Assembly (NCBI GenBank): GCA_019746355.1
Contig: JAIESC010000123.1
Location: forward strand, 4,335-68,334
DNA: 64,000 nt
DNA from: Xanthobacteraceae bacterium
GTDB lineage: Bacteria; Pseudomonadota; Alphaproteobacteria; Rhizobiales; Xanthobacteraceae
Reading direction: 5' to 3'
Within the stretch, counting starts at the first letter, position 1; each line of letters starts with the position of its first letter. Below, one piece after another: positions 1-8,380 of this stretch. Under the pieces are notes generated by a model that saw only the letters and a list, made by a program, of their open reading frames with translations, was not told the DNA's origin and ran no database searches. Made by a program: the position numbers and the translations under genes.

Positions 1-601
1 GATCTCGAGCGGGCGCCCACTCTCCAGATCCTGCAGCATCGAGGTGCGATGTGCGCCGACTCGCGCCGCGCCATTGATACGCTTTTCGATGTCGACGCGG
101 AACGACGCGCCAAATCGCGTCGCGATTTCTTTCGCTTCTGCCATCATGTGGGCCGACAACGCGCGCAAATCCGACTGCGTCGCGACGATATCGAGCGTCG
201 CGCGCGTCAGAGCGCTGATCGGGTTGAAGCAAAGATTGCTCCACAGTTTCAGCCAGATTCCACTACGAATGTCGGTCAGGATTGGCGAGTCGAACCCGGC
301 CGATTCAAACGCCTTGGCAAGATCGCGACAGCGTTCTGATATGCTGCCATCCGGTTCACGCAACGCAAACTTGTCGCCGTAGGTGTGCCGCACGACACCG
401 GGGCTTACGATCTCGGTGGCGGGATAAACGACGCAGCCTATCGCGCGCTCCGGGCCGATCGTGTTCCATCAATCCATTTTCCTTGATCGCCGCGAGATGC
501 GGATCGCGAGCAACGAGCGACAACTCAACGTCTTCGACGTCGCTCAAGCCCGCGGCCAGATGCCCGCCGATCGCGCCTGCACCGAAAATACAAATCTTCA
601 C
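1..601 (-). pseudogene. 2-dehydropantoate 2-reductase-like gene, internally deleted and cut by window edge
   Basis: Last gene of the glyA-sgaA minus-strand operon, 18 nt after sgaA. The N-terminus is a clear NADPH-binding ketopantoate reductase start (MKICIFGAGAIGGHLAAGL) that runs to about residue 46. Near 455-465 it jumps to a different frame, which reads IGPERAIGCVVYPATEIV and continues to the window edge as a normal family C-terminal half (SGIWLKLWSNLCFNPISALT). In intact relatives these two stretches are separated by roughly 75-80 residues, so the middle of the NADP/substrate region is missing and the joint is out of frame. The 3' end lies outside the window. PanE/ApbA homologues also act on other 2-oxo acids, so the original substrate is unknown. 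An assembly error at the joint would look the same. Confidence 0.8.
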
Positions 602-619
602 CGGCGCCTCCAGCTGTAT

Positions 620-1813
620 TTATGCGACCTTGCCGAGTTGCAGTTTGGGTGCGGTTTCCCGGATATATTCCTGCGCCGCGGCAACACCAGATCCCGGCTT
701 CACGGAAATGCCGACGTCTCGCAAAGCCATCTCGCATCCAGCGAGCGCCTGCAGGATCATGATCTCGTTGATATGGCCGATATGGCCGATGCGGAACACG
801 CGGCCGGCGACCTTCGACAGACCGACGCCGAGCGACATGCGATAACGATGATAAGCGGTTTTCACCACATCATCGCTGTTGAAGCCTTTCGGCACGCAGA
901 TCGCAGTCACCGTATCCGAATGCCATTTCGGTTCCTTGGCGCAGAGTGTCAGCCCCCAGGCCGAGACAGCCAAGCGTGCGCTCTCGGCAACGCGATGGTG
1001 GCGCGCAAAGACGTTGTCGAGCCCTTCCGCGAAAAGCATGTCGAGCGATGCACGCAGGCCCCGCATCAGCGTTGTCGCCGGCGTATATGGGAAATAACCG
1101 TCCTTATTGGTACGGATCATGTCCGCGAAATCGTAGAAGCAGCGGGGGCATTTTGCAGTCTTGTGTGCCTCCAGCGCCTTCTGGCTGGCTGCGACGATGG
1201 CAAGTCCGGTCGGCAGCATGAAGCCCTTTTGCGAACCGGAAACGGCGAGATCGACGCCCCATTCGTCCATCCGGAAATCGATGCTCGCGATTGAGCTCAC
1301 GCCATCGACCATGAGCAGAGCAGGATGCTTCGCAGCGTCGAGCGCCTTGCGCACACCGGCGACGTCGCTGGTCACACCCGTCGCGGTTTCGTTGTGGCAA
1401 ACGAGAACGGCCTTGATCTTGTGCTGTTTGTCGTCCTCCAGTTTCTTCGCGAAAGCATCGACCGGAGCACCTTCACCCCATTCGACATTCACCGCGTCGA
1501 CAACCAGTCCGTGACGATTGCAGAGATCGGCCCAGAGGTGAGAAAACTGCCCGTAGACCGCGATCAGGACGTGGTCGCCCGGCGACAGGGTATTGGTGAT
1601 CGCAGATTCCCATCCTCCCGTTCCCGAACCGGGAAACAGGAAAACCTGTCCCTTCTCGGTCTTGAAGACCTTCTTGAGATCCGCAAACAACGGCAGTGTG
1701 AATGCAGGAAAATCGGGAGAGCGCTGGTCCTCAAGCGCGATATCCATCGCCTGACGGACGGCGAACGGCATATTGGTCGGACCGGGAATGAAAAGGCCTT
1801 GGAATCCTGACAT
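620..1813 (-). CDS. sgaA: serine--glyoxylate aminotransferase
   Basis: A 397-residue class V PLP aminotransferase, the usual family length. It transfers the amino group of serine to glyoxylate, giving hydroxypyruvate and glycine, a core cytosolic step of the serine cycle. Visible features are the N-terminal FIPGPTNMP motif, the PGSGTGGWE cofactor-phosphate loop (about 61-69), MVDGVSS with the cofactor-contacting Asp170, and SGSQKG with the Schiff-base Lys196. It lies 62 nt downstream of glyA, which uses the glycine product, so the two probably share a transcript. The specificity (serine rather than alanine as donor) is inferred from this context and from resemblance to methylotroph SgaA. Confidence 0.93.
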   Translation of the reverse strand: MSGFQGLFIPGPTNMPFAVRQAMDIALEDQRSPDFPAFTLPLFADLKKVFKTEKGQVFLFPGSGTGGWESAITNTLSPGDHVLIAVYGQFSHLWADLCNRHGLVVDAVNVEWGEGAPVDAFAKKLEDDKQHKIKAVLVCHNETATGVTSDVAGVRKALDAAKHPALLMVDGVSSIASIDFRMDEWGVDLAVSGSQKGFMLPTGLAIVAASQKALEAHKTAKCPRCFYDFADMIRTNKDGYFPYTPATTLMRGLRASLDMLFAEGLDNVFARHHRVAESARLAVSAWGLTLCAKEPKWHSDTVTAICVPKGFNSDDVVKTAYHRYRMSLGVGLSKVAGRVFRIGHIGHINEIMILQALAGCEMALRDVGISVKPGSGVAAAQEYIRETAPKLQLGKVA

Positions 1814-1875
1814 TGGTATCTCCCTAGAGTTTCAGTTCTTTGACTGCGTCGCGATCGACCTTCCTTGAAGGCCCA

Positions 1876-3189
1876 TCACCGCGGATAAATCGGAAATCGC
1901 TCGCATAGCTGGATGGCCTGCGCCTTCACGTTCGACTCCACGTTGGCGTTACCGGCCTCGCCATTAATCGCGAGCCCATCCAAAACCTCGGCGATCAGCC
2001 GGCCCACGTCGCGGAATTCTGCGACGCCGAAGCCACGTGTCGTTCCCGCAGGCGTGCCAAGGCGGACACCCGACGTGACCGTCGGTTTCTGCGGATCGAA
2101 CGGCACGCCATTCTTGTTGCAGGTGATGTGCGCGCGGCCGAGGCTCTTTTCCGCGATGTTGCCGGTGAGCTTCTTCGGCCGCAGATCGAGCAAGATGAGG
2201 TGGGTGTCGGTGCCTCCGGTCACGAGGTCGTAGCCCGCAGCGCGCAAGACCTCGCCCATTGCCTTGCAGTTCTCGATCACGGAATGCGCGTAAGCCTTGA
2301 AATCTGGCCGCAACGCTTCGCCGAAAGCGGCTGCTTTGGCGGCAACGATGTGCATCAGCGGGCCGCCCTGCAGGCCAGGGAACACCGCGGAGTTTATTTT
2401 CTTGGCGATCTCTTCGTCGTTGGTCAGCACCATGCCGCCGCGCGGACCGCGCAATGTCTTGTGCGTCGTCGTCGTCACGACGTGCGCATGTGGCAGCGGA
2501 CTCGGGTGTGCGCCACCGGCAACGAGACCGGCGAAATGCGCCATGTCGACCATGAGATATGCGCCGACCTCGTCGGCGATGGCGCGAAACCGCGCAAAGT
2601 CGATTACCCGCGGATAAGCCGAACCGCCGGCGATGATGATGCGCGGCTTGTGCTGGCGCGCGAGCGCCGCCACTTCGTCGATATCGATGCGTTGGTCGTC
2701 CGCACGCACGCCGTAGTGAACGGCCTTGAACCACTTGCCGGAAAGATTCGGCGCCGCGCCATGGGTCAGATGCCCGCCCGACGCCAAGGACAGACCGAGG
2801 ATGGTGTCACCCGGGCTTGCGAGCGCGAGCAATACGGCCTGATTCGCCTGGCTGCCCGAACTCGGCTGCACATTGGCGAAATTGCAGTTGAAGAGTTTCC
2901 GGGCCCGATCGATGGCGAGCGTCTCAGCCTCGTCAACAAATTGGCAACCGCCGTAATAGCGCTTGTTGGGATAGCCCTCTGCATACTTGTTGGTCAGCGG
3001 CGATCCCGCCGCCTCAAGCACCGCGCGGCTGACGATATTCTCCGATGCGATCAGCTCGATTTCGGAGCGCTGCCGGCTGACTTCCCGCTCGATCATCGCG
3101 GCGAGTGCCGGATCCGCCTCGCCGAGGCTCGACGCAAAGAAGGCGCCGGCGTGATCCAGATTGCGATTGCCTTCTCTCACCTGATGCAT
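1876..3189 (-). CDS. glyA: serine hydroxymethyltransferase
   Basis: A 437-residue PLP enzyme interconverting serine and glycine with (methylene-)tetrahydrofolate. Family signatures are ELIASEN (45-51), [13 protein letters not shown] (69-81), [12 protein letters not shown] and the PLP-lysine motif [16 protein letters not shown] with Lys244. The length is normal for a bacterial GlyA. It heads a minus-strand operon with sgaA and the panE-like remnant. Folate-linked folD lies nearby under a matching operator, so this is probably the copy dedicated to a serine-cycle or C1 role rather than the only housekeeping glyA. The start at 3189 gives an N-terminal extension of about 18 residues before the conserved part; a start further in is possible. 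Confidence 0.95.
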   Translation of the reverse strand: MHQVREGNRNLDHAGAFFASSLGEADPALAAMIEREVSRQRSEIELIASENIVSRAVLEAAGSPLTNKYAEGYPNKRYYGGCQFVDEAETLAIDRARKLFNCNFANVQPSSGSQANQAVLLALASPGDTILGLSLASGGHLTHGAAPNLSGKWFKAVHYGVRADDQRIDIDEVAALARQHKPRIIIAGGSAYPRVIDFARFRAIADEVGAYLMVDMAHFAGLVAGGAHPSPLPHAHVVTTTTHKTLRGPRGGMVLTNDEEIAKKINSAVFPGLQGGPLMHIVAAKAAAFGEALRPDFKAYAHSVIENCKAMGEVLRAAGYDLVTGGTDTHLILLDLRPKKLTGNIAEKSLGRAHITCNKNGVPFDPQKPTVTSGVRLGTPAGTTRGFGVAEFRDVGRLIAEVLDGLAINGEAGNANVESNVKAQAIQLCERFPIYPR

Positions 3190-3257
3190 TGGCGCCGCCC
3201 CTTATTATTCCTGCGATCCATTATCGTAATAATGTATACCAGCCGTCAAGCGGAATA

Positions 3258-3274
3258 ATGGAAACAATTTCCAT
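3258..3274. promoter_or_regulatory. IclR-type operator between glyA and iclR
   Basis: ATGGAAACAATTTCCAT is a perfect inverted repeat with 7-nt arms and a 3-nt spacer, matching the TGGAAA-N3-TTTCCA pattern typical of IclR-family regulators. It sits between the divergent glyA and iclR genes, 69 bp upstream of the glyA start. A close copy occurs upstream of folD at 5395-5411. Confidence 0.7.
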
Positions 3275-3419
3275 TTTCTTATACAAGACCTCGCACGCGC
3301 TTTTCCAGATAATTTGCAATAGCTTAGTTGAATGGGACGATCGTCATCGTCTATACGGGGAATTCGATATCGAAATTTCTATCGATTCGAGGGTCCCAAG
3401 CTGGGACGGAGGCTTTGCG

Positions 3420-4247
3420 ATGGCTGGACGGCCCCGAGCAATCAAGAAGACTTCGGTCGAAAGCGGACAAAACCTCACGGGTTCAGTGCAGGCCCTGGAG
3501 CGGGGACTGAACCTGCTTGCGATCATCGCGGAAGCGGATGGTCTGTCCTTGACCAGCATCGCGCAGCGCGCCGGCATCGCACCGTCGACGGCGCACCGCA
3601 TTCTGACGACGCTGAAATCCAGCGGCTTTGTGCAGTCGGATGACACACACGCCGGCTACCTCATCGGGGTGCAGTCTTTTCGCGTGGGAAGCGCGTTCCT
3701 GCGTAATCGAAAATTGGTCGATGTCGGCCGAAGCACGTTACGCCATTTGATGCAGGAAAGCGGCGAAACGGCCAATCTCGCGATCGAAATCGAAGGATCT
3801 GTCGTTTTCATTTCGCAAATGGAAAGCCATCGGGCGATTCGCGCATTTCATCGTCCCGGCGCACGAGGCCCCATGCACGCATCGAGCCTTGGCAAGGCAA
3901 TGCTGGCGGCGCTCTCAAACCATGGCGTATCGCAAAAGCTTCATCGTGTCGGCATGCCCCGGCTGACCGCGCGTACGATTGTCGATCCGGACGTGCTGCT
4001 CGCGGATCTGGCGCTTGTGCGCAAGCGTGGATGGGCAATCGACGACGAGGAGCAGTCGGACGGGATGCGCTGTACCGGTTCGGCCATTTACAACGAATAC
4101 GGCGAGGTGATTGGCGCGATATCGGTCTCGGGTCCGACGGTCAGAATATCCGATGAGCGTCTCGGCGAGCTCGGACCGATGGTCAAACGCGCTGCAATCG
4201 AAATCACCGAACGTATCGGCGGAAGGAAGCCGGACGATCCATGTTAG
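3420..4247 (+). CDS. IclR-family transcriptional regulator
   Basis: A 275-residue repressor/activator of the IclR family. Residues about 22-85 form the winged helix-turn-helix (SVQALERGLNLLAIIAE, then SIAQRAGIAPSTAHRILTTL). The rest is the IclR effector-binding domain, including HASSLGKAMLA and the AISVSGPTVRIS strand. ATG 3420 is chosen because GGAGG lies 8 nt upstream and the HTH begins at the expected distance; the reading frame stays open far upstream but without conserved sequence. It is divergent from glyA-sgaA and converges on folD with a 3-bp gap. The two matching palindromes suggest it controls both units. Glyoxylate or another C2 acid is a plausible effector by analogy with AllR-type members, but nothing in the sequence proves it. 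Confidence 0.92.
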   Translation: MAGRPRAIKKTSVESGQNLTGSVQALERGLNLLAIIAEADGLSLTSIAQRAGIAPSTAHRILTTLKSSGFVQSDDTHAGYLIGVQSFRVGSAFLRNRKLVDVGRSTLRHLMQESGETANLAIEIEGSVVFISQMESHRAIRAFHRPGARGPMHASSLGKAMLAALSNHGVSQKLHRVGMPRLTARTIVDPDVLLADLALVRKRGWAIDDEEQSDGMRCTGSAIYNEYGEVIGAISVSGPTVRISDERLGELGPMVKRAAIEITERIGGRKPDDPC

Positions 4248-4250
4248 CGG

Positions 4251-5177
4251 TCATGCCGGCATGAGTTGCGGGTGGCCAGTCAGCATGTCCCGCGGAGGTG
4301 TGGCCATCCCCGCATGCCGATAGGCCGCAGTGACCGTATTTGCCAATAAACACGCGATTGTCATGGGCCCAACACCACCAGGAACGGGGGTGATGGCGGC
4401 GGCGACCGCGGTCGCCTCGTCCCAAGCCACATCACCGACAAGGGCTGATGTTCCATCGGCCCGAGTGATCCGGTTAATTCCGACATCGATCACGGTCGCG
4501 CCCGGTTTTATCCAGTCGCCTCGAACGAATTCCGGCCGGCCGACGGCGGCGATCAGGATATCGGCGCGACGGCAATGCTCCTTGAGCTCGGATGTCTTCG
4601 AATGCGCGACGGCGACGGTGCAGCTTTCGTTAATCAGCAACTGAGCCATCGGCCGCCCTACAATCGTGGAGCGCCCAAGAACGAGTGCGTTCAGGCCGGA
4701 CAAACTGACGAACCGCGTCTTTAGCAGAAGAAGGGAGCCGAGCGGCGTGCAAGGAATCAAGCCGTTGTCCTGGTCTCCGCTCGCGAGAAATCCGGCATTG
4801 ATCGGATGAAATCCGTCAACATCCTTTGTTGGATCGATTGCACGCAGAACATCGGCAGCAGGAATGTGTTTCGGCAGGGGCAACTGAACGAGAATGCCAT
4901 GGACTGCCGCGTCGGAATTGAGGCGTTTGACCAAGGCGAGCAGTTCTGCCGCCTCCGTGGAGGACGGCAGGCGATAATCAACGGCCTTCAATCCGATGCT
5001 TTCGGCCTGCCGCGATTTGCTCCTGACATAAACCTGACTGGCGGGATCGTCGCCAACAAGAACCACGGCGAGCGTCGGTGTGGTGCCAGTCGCTGCCTTT
5101 AGCTGCGACGTTTCCACGCGAACGCGCTCCCGCAAGGCTGCGGCGCATGCCGCGCCGTCGATGATTTGTGCCGACAT
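4251..5177 (-). CDS. folD: bifunctional methylene-THF dehydrogenase/methenyl-THF cyclohydrolase
   Basis: A 308-residue FolD that interconverts methylene-, methenyl- and formyl-tetrahydrofolate using NADP. Catalytic Tyr50 and Lys54 lie in the [10 protein letters not shown] motif. [13 protein letters not shown] and [12 protein letters not shown] are the substrate-binding signatures, [15 protein letters not shown] is the nucleotide-binding loop, and [11 protein letters not shown] is the C-terminal signature. Length is slightly above the usual 285-300 because of a short C-terminal tail. Together with glyA and sgaA it supplies the C1 side of serine-cycle metabolism. It is transcribed alone, with an IclR-type palindrome about 220 bp upstream. 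Confidence 0.95.
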   Translation of the reverse strand: MSAQIIDGAACAAALRERVRVETSQLKAATGTTPTLAVVLVGDDPASQVYVRSKSRQAESIGLKAVDYRLPSSTEAAELLALVKRLNSDAAVHGILVQLPLPKHIPAADVLRAIDPTKDVDGFHPINAGFLASGDQDNGLIPCTPLGSLLLLKTRFVSLSGLNALVLGRSTIVGRPMAQLLINESCTVAVAHSKTSELKEHCRRADILIAAVGRPEFVRGDWIKPGATVIDVGINRITRADGTSALVGDVAWDEATAVAAAITPVPGGVGPMTIACLLANTVTAAYRHAGMATPPRDMLTGHPQLMPA

Positions 5178-5394
5178 TAGTTCGCGCTCTCAGTGCAAGG
5201 GTGGGGAAGGCATGAGCGGCCGACCGCGTGATACCGCGTCCGGCGCCCATAGCCGGCTGCCGACATCGCGGGAATTGGATGACCGGAACCATGGATCATC
5301 CCGCGCGATGGCTGGCGCGGCTGCTCAATCATTGAGGGGCGGAATGCGCTGATAAACAACAATATTCTTCTCATTTCGTCCTCAATGGCGAATT

Positions 5395-5411
5395 ATGGAA
5401 ATCATTTTCAT
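5395..5411. promoter_or_regulatory. second IclR-type operator, upstream of folD
   Basis: ATGGAAATCATTTTCAT differs from the glyA-side palindrome mainly in the spacer and carries one mismatch in the right arm. The element GGAATAATGTAT also occurs near both sites (about 5440 here, and a close match TAATAATGTATACC at about 3228), so the two promoter regions share more than the palindrome. The site lies about 220 bp from the folD start. Confidence 0.6.
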
Positions 5412-5730
5412 TTCATCCAGATCGTCTTGTCAACCGTGGAATAATGTATTCACGACTACTGCAACTGCGTTGATGGGTTATCCGGAAACTGGAATCCCCT
5501 TCAAACCTGGCCCTCGGGGGCGATGGTCGGTGAAGCGCCACATCTGACGATGCATCCAGGCGCTCTGCTGTGTTTCCAGCGGGCAGGCGTTCAACAACAC
5601 GAAAGCGCTTGAGATTTTAAAGCACTTGGGATTTTTCGGAGCCTACCGGGTCCTTAGAGCGAGGCTCGGCTAAATGCGGCCGGAACCCTGTCGATACGGC
5701 TCTGCCCGGGCATCCTGAGATTGGAATCAA
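5412..5730. other. intergenic region without a recognisable gene
   Basis: The rest of the 550-bp gap between folD and the LOG gene. I see no credible coding frame, tRNA or strong terminator hairpin. Its left end (near 5440) carries the GGAATAATGTAT element shared with the glyA upstream region. Confidence 0.5.
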
Positions 5731-6297
5731 TCACATCCACTTCGGGATGGTGATCGGCGTAAAATCGCTCATGCGATTGAGCAGCGCCGCCGGATCCGAA
5801 TCCACGATCACCATGTCCTTCTGCTGCGGCGGCAGGAATTTCTGTGCGATCATGTTCTGCACAAAGCGCAGAAGGTCATCGTAAAAGCCGTTGACGTTGT
5901 AGAGCCCGATCGGCTTCTTGTGTCCTTCGAACTGCGCGTCGACCCACATCTCGAACAGTTCTTCCACCGTGCCTATGCCTCCCGGCATGGCGATAAATCC
6001 GTCCGAAACCTCGGCCATACGGATTTTCCGGACTGAACGCGTCGCGACGATCTCGGTGGTCGTCAGGTTTGCGTGTTGCTGCGCTTTGTCCACCAGCGCG
6101 CGCGGAATGATGCCGTGCGCTTCGCCGCCATTCTCCAGGAGCGTGTCGGCGACGATCTTCATCAGGCCCTTGTTTGTGCCGCCGTAGACGAGTGCAATTT
6201 TCTGCTGGGCAAAGGCCCGCCCCAAAGCGATAGCACCTTCGCGATAGACGTCCGACAAGCCAAAATTCGAGCCGCAGAAGACCGCGATCTTTTTCAT
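5731..6297 (-). CDS. LOG-family protein (nucleotide 5'-monophosphate phosphoribohydrolase-like)
   Basis: A 188-residue protein of the LOG/YvdD type. It starts IAVFCGSNFG, contains VYGGTNKGLM, and carries the family hallmark PGGIGTVEELFE, whose Gly-rich loop and Glu bind and cleave the N-glycosidic bond of nucleoside monophosphates. Family members release cytokinin-like or other free bases plus ribose 5-phosphate. It is the last gene of a tight four-gene minus-strand operon (spacers 21-26 nt) headed by a ring-opening amidohydrolase. A base-releasing enzyme in a ureide or pyrimidine-like catabolic operon is suggestive, but the substrate here is unknown. Confidence 0.85.
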   Translation of the reverse strand: MKKIAVFCGSNFGLSDVYREGAIALGRAFAQQKIALVYGGTNKGLMKIVADTLLENGGEAHGIIPRALVDKAQQHANLTTTEIVATRSVRKIRMAEVSDGFIAMPGGIGTVEELFEMWVDAQFEGHKKPIGLYNVNGFYDDLLRFVQNMIAQKFLPPQQKDMVIVDSDPAALLNRMSDFTPITIPKWM

Positions 6298-6318
6298 CGT
6301 CAGAGACGCTTCCGTACT

Positions 6319-7908
6319 TCAGTACCCAGCAGCGGCACCGTCGCTTCGTGGATCCGTCGCCCCCTCAAACATTCGGTCCGCATGGCGGATGACGGCGCCA
6401 GCATGCCCGACGACCTCGTCGAACTCGCCGATCATCTCGACATTGTGCCCAGCCTTTTTCAAGGACGCCACAAGATTTGGATCGAACCTCGATTCGAGCT
6501 TGAGCGTCGTGCTTTCGGCGCCCCAGGTGCGGCCAAGCAGCCAGCGCGGTGCAGTGATCGCCGCCTGAATGTCCTGGCCGAACAAGACATGGCGCGTGAA
6601 CAACGCAGCCTGTGTCTGCGGCTGACCTTCTCCGCCCATCGTCCCGTAAACCATCGTGCGGCCATCTGTGAGCAGCGCAAGAGCGGGGTTGAGCGTGTGA
6701 AACGGAAATTTCCCGGGCTTCAGCCCGTTCACCGCATTGGGATCGAGCGAGAAGCTGTAGCCGCGGTTCTGCCAAACGATGCCGGTGTCTTCGAGTACGA
6801 CGCCCGAACCGAACTCCCAGTAGACGCTCTGGATGAAGCTCACCGCGACGCCGTTCTGGTCGATCGCGCCCATCCAAATCGTGTCGCCCTGCTTTGATGG
6901 CACAGGCCACGGGAGTGCCTGACGCGGATCGACGCGCTTCGCCAGAACATCGAGTTGCTCGTTGGAGAGCAGTATGGACGGATCGATTGTCATGGCGGCG
7001 CGATCCGCGATTTCGCGGTTGCGGACGATGAATGCCTGCTTCGTCGCCTCGACCAGGCCGTGGACATGATCGAAACCGTTGGGCTTTTTCACGCCGAGAC
7101 GCTCGAAAACTCCGAGGATTGTTAGCGATGAGATGCCCTGCGTCGGGGGGCCGACATTGTAAACATCGCCCTGTGACGTGGACAGCCGGTGAGGCCGCTC
7201 CTGGCGAGCGCGATAAGCGTTCAAATCCGCAGCGGTGATCGGGCTGCCGGCGCGTTCAAGATCGCGCGCAATGCGTCGGGAAAGTTCACCGCGGTAGAAG
7301 CTGTCGACGCCATCGCTCGCCAATTGCTGCAATGTTGCCGCGAGACGAGGCTGCTTGAAGATATCGCCGGTCTTCGGCACTGCTCCGCCTGGAGCGAACG
7401 CGTCAGAGAATCCTGAAACCCCTTTCAAATCGCCGAGTTTTGCCGCCGTCAGGACGGACTGGCTGTGCGATACAGGGAAGCCGTCGCGCGCGTAATCGAT
7501 CGCATCGCCGAGAAGACGCGCCAGCGCAATCTTGCCGCCGATCGAGGCGCTGATTTCAAGCGCTTGGGCCCATCCGCCAATGGTGCCGGCGACCGTGTTG
7601 GCGCCGAGGGGGCCGCGTGCGGGAATGGCGTCCAAATTCTGCCGGCGATAGAAATCACAATTCACCTGCGCGCCAGCGGCGCCGCAGGCCATGATGGCGA
7701 CAGGTTCGCGACCGGGAACGTGGATGATCCAGAACCCGTCGCCGCCGATGGCATTCATGTGCGGGTAGACCACCGCGATTGTTGCCGCGGCGGCTACCAT
7801 TGCTTCGATCGCATTGCCCCCCTCTTGCAGCACAGACAAACCCGTCTGTGTTGCAAGCTGGTGGGGCGCAGTCACCATGCCGCGAGGCGCACGAACCGAT
7901 CGGAGCAT
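6319..7908 (-). CDS. gamma-glutamyltransferase-family amidohydrolase, HpxW/YwrD type
   Basis: A 529-residue Ntn-hydrolase precursor of the gamma-glutamyltransferase family with no signal peptide, so cytoplasmic. The N-terminal part (MVTAPHQLATQTGLSVLQEG, YPHMNAIGGDGF) and the glycine-rich C-terminal GTMGGEGQPQTQA match the family. The expected autoprocessing nucleophile is Thr343 in the motif KQGDTIWMGAIDQNG. Signal-less members of this branch include HpxW, known in Klebsiella as an oxamate amidohydrolase. Gene context (AllFGH homologues that would release oxamate or an analogous amide acid) makes that kind of activity plausible here, but a true glutathione or gamma-glutamyl substrate is not excluded. 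It lies 26 nt after the glcG-like gene and 21 nt before the LOG gene. Confidence 0.82.
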   Translation of the reverse strand: MLRSVRAPRGMVTAPHQLATQTGLSVLQEGGNAIEAMVAAAATIAVVYPHMNAIGGDGFWIIHVPGREPVAIMACGAAGAQVNCDFYRRQNLDAIPARGPLGANTVAGTIGGWAQALEISASIGGKIALARLLGDAIDYARDGFPVSHSQSVLTAAKLGDLKGVSGFSDAFAPGGAVPKTGDIFKQPRLAATLQQLASDGVDSFYRGELSRRIARDLERAGSPITAADLNAYRARQERPHRLSTSQGDVYNVGPPTQGISSLTILGVFERLGVKKPNGFDHVHGLVEATKQAFIVRNREIADRAAMTIDPSILLSNEQLDVLAKRVDPRQALPWPVPSKQGDTIWMGAIDQNGVAVSFIQSVYWEFGSGVVLEDTGIVWQNRGYSFSLDPNAVNGLKPGKFPFHTLNPALALLTDGRTMVYGTMGGEGQPQTQAALFTRHVLFGQDIQAAITAPRWLLGRTWGAESTTLKLESRFDPNLVASLKKAGHNVEMIGEFDEVVGHAGAVIRHADRMFEGATDPRSDGAAAGY

Positions 7909-7934
7909 GGGTCAATCCCTCGTTCGAGTGTGGT

Positions 7935-8357
7935 TCAGTCGAACGACTTAGCGTTTTCGATCGCTGCCAGACCGGCTTTGGCGACCTCCAGGTCTTCCTC
8001 ACCGGTCTGCGAACCGACGCCGATCCCGCCGATGGTGAAACCGTCGACGATCACGGGGACGCCACCCTTGAGATTGACGAGGCGGCCCGATGTCGCATGA
8101 GCAAGCCGGAATTCCAGATCGCCCTGGATGCCACCGGTCGGTCCGCGGCTCGAGGCAGCTGTCGCAGCCTTTCGAATTGCGGACTCGATGCTCAGGATCT
8201 TGCCGCCATCCATGCGCATGAAGGCCAGCAGGTTGCCACCGTCGTCGACGACGGCAATGCATTGCGGCTTCTTCATCTCATTGGCCTTTTTGACGGCCGC
8301 TTCGATGATCTTCTGTGCGCCGGCGTGGGTGAGGCGCAGATGCTTCTCAACGTTCAT
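7935..8357 (-). CDS. GlcG/HbpS-family protein
   Basis: A 140-residue GlcG/HbpS (former DUF336) protein, full length for the family. Signatures are CIAVVDDGGNLLAFMRMDGG, SIESAIRKAATA and GGVPVIVDGFTIGGIGVGS. The fold binds small ligands such as heme or cobalamin in some members, but most members, including GlcG of glycolate operons, have no defined enzymatic role. It is the second gene of the ring-opening amidohydrolase operon (23 nt after it). It may be an accessory or ligand-binding protein for the hydrolases around it; that is inference. Confidence 0.85.
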   Translation of the reverse strand: MNVEKHLRLTHAGAQKIIEAAVKKANEMKKPQCIAVVDDGGNLLAFMRMDGGKILSIESAIRKAATAASSRGPTGGIQGDLEFRLAHATSGRLVNLKGGVPVIVDGFTIGGIGVGSQTGEEDLEVAKAGLAAIENAKSFD

Positions 8358-8380
8358 GTCGATGTCCTTGCTTTACAGAC

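Noticed and set aside
3190..3419. Glycine or other riboswitch upstream of glyA
   Set aside because: Only an IclR-type palindrome and AT-rich promoter-like sequence are visible; no conserved aptamer core was found.
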